A stretch of DNA of 64,000 nucleotides from Trematomus loennbergii (lineage: Eukaryota; Chordata; Actinopteri; Perciformes; Nototheniidae): positions 22,847,267 through 22,911,266 of the forward strand of contig JAAOOA010000127.1 of NCBI GenBank assembly GCA_012861695.1, read 5' to 3'. Positions 56,528 through 64,000 of the stretch are shown in pieces (position 1 is the first letter of the stretch; each line of letters starts with the position of its first letter). A program made the position numbers and the translations under genes. Under the pieces are notes generated by a model. The model saw nothing but the letters and a program-made list of their open reading frames with translations. It made no database searches and was not told where the DNA came from.

Positions 56528-57085
56528 ATGAACAATTACAGGCCAATATCAAACCTGCCATTTCTAGGTAAAATCATTGAAAAAGTTGTATTTCAACAGT
56601 TGAGTAACTTCTTGCATTTAAATAACTGTTTGGATGTGTTCCAGTCAGGATTTCGTCCAAACCACAGCACTGAGACTGCTCTTGTAAAGGTCTTCAATGA
56701 CATCCACTTAAACACAGACAGTGGCAGAACTTCAGTGTTAGTATTATTAGATCTCAGTGCTGCGTTTGACACTGTTGACCACAACATATTACTAGACCGA
56801 CTAGAAAACTGGGTGGGACTTTCGGCAACAGTTCTAAATTGGTTTGAGTCCTACTTAAAGGACAGAAAAAACTTTGTTTCTATAGGTAAATACACATCTG
56901 AGTTGACAAATATGACATGTGGGGTACCTCAAGGCTCCATCTTGGGGCCTCTTCTCTTTAACATCTACATGCTACCACTGGCTCAGATAATGAAAAACAA
57001 CAAAATAAGTTACCATAGCTATGCGGATGACACACAAATTTACGTAACAATTTCACCAGGAGATATGCTCCAATTCAAACACTGA
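56528..57085 (+). pseudogene. LINE open frame: reverse transcriptase core
   Basis: This frame holds RT blocks NNYRPISNLPF, GFRPNHSTETAL, DLSAAFDTVDH, CGVPQGSILGPLLF and the active site YADD. It continues the preceding frame after a one-base shift. Confidence 0.85.
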
Positions 57086-57114
57086 GTAAGTGCATTGAAC
57101 AAATCAATGACTGG

Positions 57115-57848
57115 ATGTGTCAGAACTTTCTCCAATTAAACAAAGATAAAACTGAGGTAATGGTTTTTGGAGCCAAGGCAGAACGTATAAAAGTTAGCGC
57201 TGAGCTTCAGTCTGCAATGTTCAAAACAACAGATAAAGCCAGAAATCTAGGTGTAGTCATGGACTCTGACCTGAGTTTCAACAGTCACATTAAAACAGTT
57301 ACTAAATCAGCCTACTATCACCTAAAGAACATATCTAGGATTAAAGACTAATGTCACAGCAGGATTTGGAAAAACTTGTCCATGCTTTTATCTTCAGTAG
57401 ACTCGACTACTGCAATGGTGTCTTTACAGGTCTCACTAAAAAATCTATTAGAAAGCTGCAGCTAATTCAGAACGCCGCTGCTCGAGTCCTCACTAACACT
57501 AAGAAAGTGGATCACATCACTCCTGTTCTGAAGTCCTTACACTGGCTTCCTGTGTGTCAAAGAATAGATTTCAAAATATTGTTGCTGGTTTATAAAGCTT
57601 TGAATGGTTTAGGCCCAAAATACATGTCTGACCTACTGCTAAATTATGAACCATCCAGAACTCTCAGGTCTTCAGGGACTGGTCAGCTTTCTGTCCCCAG
57701 AGTCAGAACTAAACATGGTAAAGCAGCGTTCAGTTATTATGCTCCAAATATCTGGAACAAACTCCCAGAAACCTGCAGGTCCGCTGCAACTCTTACTACT
57801 TTTAAATCCCGGCTGAAGACTTATTTTTTTGCCGCTGCTCTTAATTGA
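57115..57848 (+). pseudogene. LINE open frames: thumb and C-terminal part
   Basis: Two overlapping frames, 57115-57351 and 57351-57848, together encode NDWMCQNFLQLNKDKTEVMV, ARNLGVVMDSDLSFNSHIK and RLDYCNGVFTGLTKK, up to FKSRLKTYFF. They are split by one missing base near 57345. Confidence 0.82.
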
Positions 57849-58240
57849 AACTGAGCGGTTGTGTTTCGTTTTTGGTTAATGAACATTTGGGGCTAGTAAC
57901 CCCAGGGAATCAGTGTCTGGGGACTTTGCCCTGGCTGGTTTTCTCTGTGTATGCTGCTCGGGACGTATGTGCCATACAAGCGTACACAGCTCATGTTCGG
58001 AGAAACCTTAAAGAAAGGCATCAGTAAAGTGGAACTTCTGTGTGCACTATTTATATCTTAAACTGCACTGTAACTTTTTATTCATGTGTTTTTTTTTTTT
58101 AATGTTTTTTTTTTATCTTTGCTTTTTAATGACTGTTTTTAAATGCCTTTTTCTGAATGTCTTTCATTTTTGTAAAGCACCTTGAATTGCCTTGTGTTGA
58201 AAGGTGCTATATAAATAAACTTGCCTTGCCTTGCATTGCC

Positions 58241-60940
58241 TATAGAGGTTGGGATATTTTATTCTTAACCAAAGTAGTGGAACAAACTAGACTTTGCCAG
58301 CTGGGCTAATAAAGACCATGTTCAGGACAAGCTTTATTAATCACTTAACTGACAGAGCTCATCAATACCAACACATGTAACATCTGGTTTTCAGATACAG
58401 CTATAGCAACAGCCAATGATTTGTCTTATAGTTCAATTAGCCAAATCCCAGTACAGACATGTAAGCAGAGTGAATCTGGTCTTGATGAATGGTTCTATCC
58501 TGATTGTTTCCGCTTCATCTGCAGCTACAGTCCAATCTGGAAAACAAAGCCTCAGTCACGGTGGTACTGTGGAGCATTCATATTTGTTTGTTTACATAAA
58601 GACAAATATGGCAAAAGGGATCTTCCTTCTTGCTCTGGCTGAGACTCTATATGTTTGTGCATTCAGTCAATCCTGCAGATTTCAGAAAACAAACAAATAG
58701 AAGCTCAGAGTTTGCACTGCAGTGATATGAGGTAAATATTCATCAAGTCAATGCTTCACACTACACTTGTTCCTGTGATGTTTCTATAATTACTGGATGG
58801 ATAATAATTGCCAAGTGATTGCATTCCCTTCCCTCTTTTTTTCTCCACAGATATCTCTTTAGTGAATTTTACAGACCAATTAGGTCCATTTGAAGAATGG
58901 AAACTCACTGAAAACATAATGAAAAAACTGTCATAAAGCAAAAAAAGATTGCATGCTAATACATTTAAACTCTTAACTGAAGTAGAACTGAGCTTTTTCT
59001 CTTTTGCCCCGCTCCGAAAGCCACAATGATATGTGCGGTCATTACCGGTGAATATAGGACAGGCAGAGAAGTGGACTCCCTGTGGGTCTCGGCATCTGTT
59101 GCAGAGGGTTCAGCACTGCCATGGAAAATTGGACATTTAGGAGCCAGCTGGAGGACCAGTGTGCCCCACTGTGCCTGCCCCCCACCCCCACACTCAGGTG
59201 CCCACTGGCTCCAAGCCACCACCAGCTAGAAGCCACTGGACCAAAGCAGGCCAGATGGTGCCCTTTCCAACCTGCGAACTGCCCACCGTCCCCTGCCCAC
59301 TGTCCATGCCCTATCATTCAAGTTCAACTGAGGGATGAGTTTGAAGTCAGCATAACCTGAGGTAAAAAAGTTTGGGGAGGAGAGTAGCAGAAGAAGCTCA
59401 AGTGAGTGGGGAGTATGTCGGCATATAAATGGGCCCCATTACGCTGTGTGTTTGTTAATGTAAGCAGCTGCAAGGTAGAGTCGGGGAATCAGTCGGTGGA
59501 GGAGAGGACGCTCCACGGGGAAATAAAGCCATCTTCAGGCTGAGCTCATTTGTCCGTGCCTGTGAACTGATAGATAATTATATTAGTAGCTTTAAGTGTC
59601 GTTCTGCAATACAAGTATTACCACCATCTCCAGAGGCGCAGGACAAAGTACGGAGGAGAGGAATCTGTGGGCTACAACGACGGTGGTCCTTCCCCTGCAT
59701 CCTAATATGTGGATGTTGGAGTGTATTCAACACAAGGGCCTCTTCAAATCAAAGTGAAGTTAGAACACTGTTAGTATTGGATCTGTGCAAGTCACCAATT
59801 TGATTTGACTTATTCATCTTACAAAATCAATCAATTCACTCTGTGTCGCCCAAGTTAGGCCGACGTTCGAAGGCTTAATGTATAATCTCAGCAGTTGGTA
59901 ATGCATTTTGATAATCCTTTAAGAATGACACACTTTTAATCTGGTGTGAGATTACCAGCAGGAGCATGTAAAGCATTAGATTCACTGCAACCGACATGTA
60001 CAGCTATCCCTTCGATTCATTTAATACAGATTTCATTCAGGTTGTGTGACCAACCAATGACTTACTTCCATGAGGTATAGAGTGCTAGACATATCCTGTG
60101 CTTATATGAATGATTATCATTATCATTTATTAAAGTATTTAAGATCATCTCAACAAACCACTATACTTTTAATGAGAGAACTGCATCTAGAGATATCTGT
60201 GTTGGATTCAAAGGAAAACAAATATAAGGGATTACAAATACAAAAGTATTTAACCAATTTACCTAGGTGCCTAAATACAATTAAAAAGGTGTTGATTTTC
60301 ACCTTTAGGGCAACTTGAATATTTTAATTACATGGCAAGTAAGTGAACTCAAGAAAGATGGATGGATACTTTTCTCATCCCGAGGGAAATTTAAGTGATG
60401 AGAAGATATTATTTTGCCTGTTTTTGTTTGCAAGGTCAATAATGAACTTTAAAATTATGTTATTTTGTCCAAGAAATGTGGATGTTACTCGTAAATACTT
60501 TTCTTTGTTATAAAAGTGCTAGACAACTACGTATTAACCTTTAATGAAGCCATTATCTACAACTGACTTGACCATAAATGCCCTAGGAAGTAGAACCCTG
60601 ATTAAAACTCAACGCCATTATTATGAAGTTGTTTGGAGAGGTATTATAAAACGTTATGATCGTTTTGGAGGCTGTAGTTTGTGGTGAACAGTGATACGTT
60701 ACACAGAGAGGTGTTTCTGTTATTTAGCCTACCATCATTTAGATAAACAGTGTTGACTAAATAATAGAAACACTTACACAACCAATATTATTTACATAAA
60801 GGTATGATTTATTATGGGACTGTTGTTTTACACTGCAGTTGTTTAAGCTAGGTGTACCGGATAAACTGGCGAATAGAAATGATCAAATATAAATAAAGAA
60901 TACAGATAAACCGCCCACTCACACATAAGCAAAAGACAAG
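58241..60940. other. intergenic between LINE and nell2 3' end, no gene
   Basis: A GC-richer patch with overlapping open frames on both strands lies at about 59030-59360, but no protein family is recognised in it. The rest is AT-rich. Confidence 0.45.
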
Positions 60941-60962
60941 AATGAAATGTAAATGGAAATAC

Positions 60963-60968
60963 TTTATT
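60963..60968 (-). promoter_or_regulatory. nell2: AATAAA polyadenylation signal, candidate for nell2
   Basis: The minus strand reads GAAATAAAGT about 720 bases after the nell2 stop codon. It is the best-placed signal on that strand in this stretch. Confidence 0.45.
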
Positions 60969-61220
60969 TCACTATTACACAATAACAAGCTTGGAAAGAA
61001 AAATTACAAAAAAGAGAAATGGAACAAAATGCTACAAAGCACCACATAATAAAGACAATTCATAAATGTGGCAAAGGAACCTTATGCTAAACGCCTTTAC
61101 TCTATCTAAGGTATCATCATCACTGAGGACTTAGAAATCAGCAGAAATGTTTTGGACATCAAGCACAGTCATGCCAGTAATAGTAATATCTTACAGATTC
61201 ATGTAGCGATGATTCGGAGT

Positions 61221-61250
<30 letters not shown>
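61221..61250. repeat. poly-G run of 30
   Basis: Thirty consecutive G stand between GATTCGGAGT and AAGGTTC. Such a run is rare in genomes and is difficult for most sequencing methods. Confidence 0.95.
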
Positions 61251-61251
<1 letters not shown>

Positions 61252-61684
61252 AGGTTCACTTTTAAGTGGTGAGATAAAGAAAGTGGGTTTAAGGAAACTG
61301 TTTTCCATCATCTGTTTGGTACGATATAGGTTTGCATTTGGTATAAAGAAGACTTAAGGAGGCAGACGTGGGTCACAACGCATTTGCAAAACACTCCTAA
61401 TGCTTTTACATGCATGAGGTACCAGTTGGCTGGACTTATAAACATACGATAAGAGCTGGAAATCTGCAGAAAGTACCTGAAGGATACATTTTTACAATTG
61501 TCTGTTTGTGACATTGATTGAATTATCCTGATTTGTAACCCCCCATCCCTCTGAAACAAATCCTAACGAAGCAAACACTTTGTGACCCACGCCTGCAGGA
61601 GGACAGTGAGGAGACATAGGGGTGGTGTTACTTTTTTTTTTTTACATGGAGAACACTGTACAGGTGCCTTCAGCTCTGCCGGGA

Positions 61685-61726
61685 CTAAAGGCACATGGGG
61701 TCCACTGAGCAACAGATGTGTCCGTT
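61685..61726 (-). CDS. nell2: nell2 last coding exon
   Basis: The 42-base coding piece NGHICCSVDPMCL with TAG follows the acceptor CTCTCTCTTCCAG. It is much too short for ORF detection. It matches the last exon of NELL2 genes in length, phase and paired cysteines. Confidence 0.9.
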   Translation of the reverse strand, partial: NGHICCSVDPMCL

Positions 61727-63629
61727 CTGGAAGAGAGAGAAGGGAAAAGAAACACATCAGTGATCATCAACCTCTTCACAGTGTTTTCGAAGCTCTGTAG
61801 TTCATATTTTAAGGTGGTGCTGCAGCATACAGATTGAGTTTGGCATTTAGAAATCCCCTGGGTATCATTTCAGCACCAACTGATCCAATACTTCGGAGAA
61901 TACAAATGTGAATGCTCTCAGAGACATTTCACTTTTAACTATGGTGACTGGATGGCTAAAGGTTAGCTAGGGTAGAAAACTGACTGCAGCACAGTTCAAA
62001 GAGCACATTTTGATTAATTTCAATGAAATGTTAACTTCTTTGATTGAAAGATAGAGTTAAGTCTGATATTTATCAGTTTCCCTATTTCCCGTTTCTGTTG
62101 TTTTCTATTGTCAGGCAAGCAGAGAACACATATTCCCTTCCAGAAACTCAAGCAATGGAGTCAGTCTTAGTGGATTAGTCCTAAAGCTGAGGCAAACAAT
62201 TTATGCTCACAATTGTTAATGAGAGGATATTCGCCTGCTTGGTTTACTTTCAAATTGAGTGTTCTGGGCCAAAAGTCTTAAAACAAAAACTTGCAGAGAG
62301 CAGCTTCCTCCACCTCATTTACTCCCACCAATTATGCTAAAAGTTTGTCTCTGTTTCCTAGATGGAATATTTGAGGCTCCATACATCGTAAGTGCAGCGT
62401 GTGCAAACATGTCTGCTTGTTTAACGCCGAGCCGGCTGCTGTAGCTGAGCCAGAGGCGAGGAGAAGAGGAGCTGGAGGAGGTTTTCTCAGTGTGCGTTCT
62501 CATAGTCTAGGTTTCAGTTCTTTTTCATTAAAGGAATAGTTGGGTAAAATACACGTATTGCTTTCTTGCTGAGAATTTGATGAGTAGATTATATTCTCAT
62601 ATCTGTGGAGAAATATGAATTCACAGCAGTTGGCTTTGTAAGTTTCGCATAAAGATAGGATACAGGAGTATTGTCTTTGCTGTGAGGTTGCCAGGCAACC
62701 AGCAATGACTGCATGAAGTTAAGGTCCCTATGAAGGAATAAAACCAGTACTTGTAATTTTAAATATTTCGTATATAATACGCTTTTTTTAATCAGAGATT
62801 TTTGAGAGATATAATGATTACATTTGTGAATTTATTTAGTCAGATTTCATTACTTTTAGATGAATCCAGGCTAGCTGTTAGACCCTGTTTTGAATCTTTA
62901 TGCTAAGCTAAGCTAACTGGCTGCTAGCAGTATCTTCATATTAAGCAGACAGATATATGAATAGAAGCACTAGTTTTATGTAACTCTGCAAGAAAGTAAA
63001 TTAAATTCATTACATTTTGAACTATCACTTTAAGGATAACTCACAGTAGTATTTTGTTTTCATATGCCTATTAATTAGCCCCTAGTTACTACTATTAAAA
63101 AAGTATATTAAACCTGGACAATTGAAAGCACAGTTTGCAAATGGAGCATTATATCTCATTTTCTCTACTCTCTGAGCTTTATTGTGATTTTGAATAAAAA
63201 AACATATTTTTAGAGTTTAAATCTCAGTTTTTTTATCGAACTTTGTGTATTTTGGTTTAGAAAATAGACTGAGTTAATAATTTCATTAACCTAACCGGTG
63301 TGCTCTTTCTTTTTCAAAGGACAGAGAGGCTTCTCAATTTCAAAGCCATTTCTCCTGGCCGTCTTTGCTGTAATTTGCTGTTTTGGAGGCTGCGGGCGGG
63401 CGTACCTTGCACTGGCACAGGGTGCACTCCGTGCCGTGTTTGATCCAGGAGGAGCCGCTGAAGCGTGAGATGTTGTGCTCGTCTGCGCACGTCTTGGTGA
63501 TGTCGTTGCGGATGGTGTCGGCCTGGCACGGGTCGATGACGCAGCGGGGACAGCACTCCCCCTCGGGCACCACGGTGAACTCACAGTCCACGGGGGGCAC
63601 GGCAGAGGCCAGCAGTCCACCTGCCCCTG
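61685..63629 (-). CDS. nell2: NELL2 (neural EGFL-like 2), last two coding exons, 5' part beyond window
   Basis: NELL2 is a secreted, multi-domain glycoprotein (laminin-G-like, VWC and EGF-like domains) of the nervous system, known in mammals as an axon-guidance ligand for Robo3. Only the last VWC domain and the C-terminus are present. Exon 63406-63629 carries VDCWPLPCP, EFTVVPEGECCPRCVIDPCQ and ISRFSGSSWIKHGTECTLCQ. Exon 61685-61726 carries NGHICCSVDPMCL and the stop. The C-terminal form NGxxCCSVDxxCL fits NELL2, and human NELL2 also lies next to TMEM117, convergently. One base is missing from the C run at 63592-63597. The fish duplicate (a or b) cannot be told. Confidence 0.93.
61727..63405. 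other. last nell2 intron
   Basis: The intron contains the 506-bp repeat at 62528-63033. The rest is AT-rich with nothing recognisable. Confidence 0.55.
62528..63033. mobile_element. fish repeat with TTAAAGGAATAGTT terminal inverted repeats
   Basis: The left end is TTAAAGGAATAGTT and the right end, read inward, is TTAAAGTGATAGTTC, so the ends are inverted repeats. Inside are GCTTTCTTGCTGAGAATTTG, GGCTAGCTGTTAGACCCTG and GCTAAGCTAAGCTAACTGGC. It is about 506 bp, has no coding capacity and resembles the fragments at 16055 and 42455. It is probably a non-autonomous DNA element. Confidence 0.65.
63406..63629 (-). CDS. nell2: nell2 penultimate coding exon (VWC domain, one base missing)
   Basis: The exon encodes QGQVDCWPLPCP and then, after a frame change at the C run, VDCEFTVVPEGECCPRCVID and on to CTLCQCK. 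With one C added it gives exactly 75 codons, phase 0 at both ends. The acceptor TCCTCCTCTGCAG could also be used three bases further in. The donor is GTACGC. Confidence 0.92.
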
Positions 63630-64000
63630 CTGCAGAGGAGGAGGGAACATTTCAGAGAGATGAAAAAAGTGATTTAAAATAATCTGTGAAAACGCTCTAT
63701 TGCATTTCCCTGACCTAAACAAGTTATTCATTCAAATACACATATTTCTCCTGACACTGTGTATTTGTATGCTAGAGGGAGCGTCTCCACTTGATGCAAA
63801 AAACTGTAGTTAAGGTACCTTGAAAATATAGATGAGCAGAGAAATCTTCCAACACAGTCAGCAAGTATTTTTCAGACTGTGGAAGTAAATGTTCCGGCTT
63901 TTTAATTGACTTGTTCTAGTCCCCCTTTGCTCCTTGTTGTTCCTATACTAATCTCACAGCAAACTTTCAGCACAGAGAGCTTTATTGGATTCCTGCTGCT
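63630..64000. other. nell2 intron at the window edge
   Basis: This is intronic sequence upstream of the nell2 exon. No further exon is recognised before the window ends. Confidence 0.5.

Larger units (their letters stand above)
55010..58240 (+). mobile_element. L2-clade LINE, near full-length coding part, frame-broken
   Basis: This is a non-LTR retrotransposon. An AP endonuclease domain in broken frames runs from about 55040 to 55700, and its end reads THNKGHTLDLIISKGL. A reverse transcriptase domain follows (NNYRPISNLPFLGKIIEKVV; LVLLDLSAAFDTVDH; CGVPQGSILGPLLFNIYMLP; catalytic YADDTQIY), then the usual C-terminus (WNKLPETCRSAATLTTFKSR). The tail is AAAGGTGCTATATAAATAAA with TTGCC repeats. 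Open frames are 55557-56516, 56528-57085, 57115-57351 and 57351-57848. The break at 57345 (AAAGACTAATG) and the one in the A run near 56503 look like single lost bases, so some breaks may be sequence errors rather than decay. Confidence 0.88.
60945..61684 (-). other. nell2: probable nell2 3' UTR
   Basis: On the minus strand the sequence after the nell2 stop codon runs without another gene to an AATAAA at 60963-60968 (GAAATAAAGT). The UTR would contain the 30-base G homopolymer at 61221-61250 as poly-C. Confidence 0.5.

Noticed and set aside
59026..59360. Overlapping 67-92 codon frames on both strands
   Set aside because: A GC-richer patch leaves all frames open; no domain or codon pattern singles one out.

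Overview
This window is vertebrate genomic DNA, most probably from a ray-finned (teleost) fish. Genes are split into short exons with GT-AG introns. There are long (CA)n/(GT)n microsatellites, L2-type LINE sequence with the fish-style tail, tRNA-derived SINEs and non-autonomous DNA transposons. The species cannot be fixed from the sequence alone. Three genes recognisable by protein similarity lie in the order and orientation of human 12q12: twf1 (-), tmem117 (+), nell2 (-).

Layout. twf1 (twinfilin) occupies 845-9344 on the minus strand. All nine coding exons can be placed and give 350 codons. A ~1.03 kb hAT-like element with a perfect 8-bp target duplication lies about 140 bp upstream of its start codon. 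A CpG-rich region at about 12.0-12.5 kb is the likely tmem117 promoter. The seven tmem117 coding exons run from 14044 to 49733 and give 520 codons. The ~15.9 kb first coding intron of tmem117 carries a two-exon P2Y-like GPCR gene on the opposite strand (23187-25841). Downstream of tmem117 lies a degraded L2-clade LINE (about 55.0-58.24 kb). The last two coding exons of nell2 (minus strand) follow at 61685-61726 and 63406-63629; the rest of nell2 lies beyond the right edge.

The strongest unexpected pattern is one of sequence quality rather than biology. Conserved exons of twf1 (exon 3 once, exon 6 twice), tmem117 (exon 1), nell2 and the nested GPCR each need a single-base change to read correctly, and nearly all of these changes are one base missing from a short homopolymer. 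With one base added at each site the exon lengths and splice phases close exactly. The dinucleotide arrays show the same signature, because almost every interruption is one lost A or T. This points to an indel-prone assembly, so the frameshifts should not be taken as gene loss.

No operon, CRISPR array, tRNA or rRNA gene, and no obviously new biological system was found. The introns hold several unique-looking, homeodomain-site-rich stretches that are candidate conserved non-coding elements, but this can only be tested by alignment to other fish.
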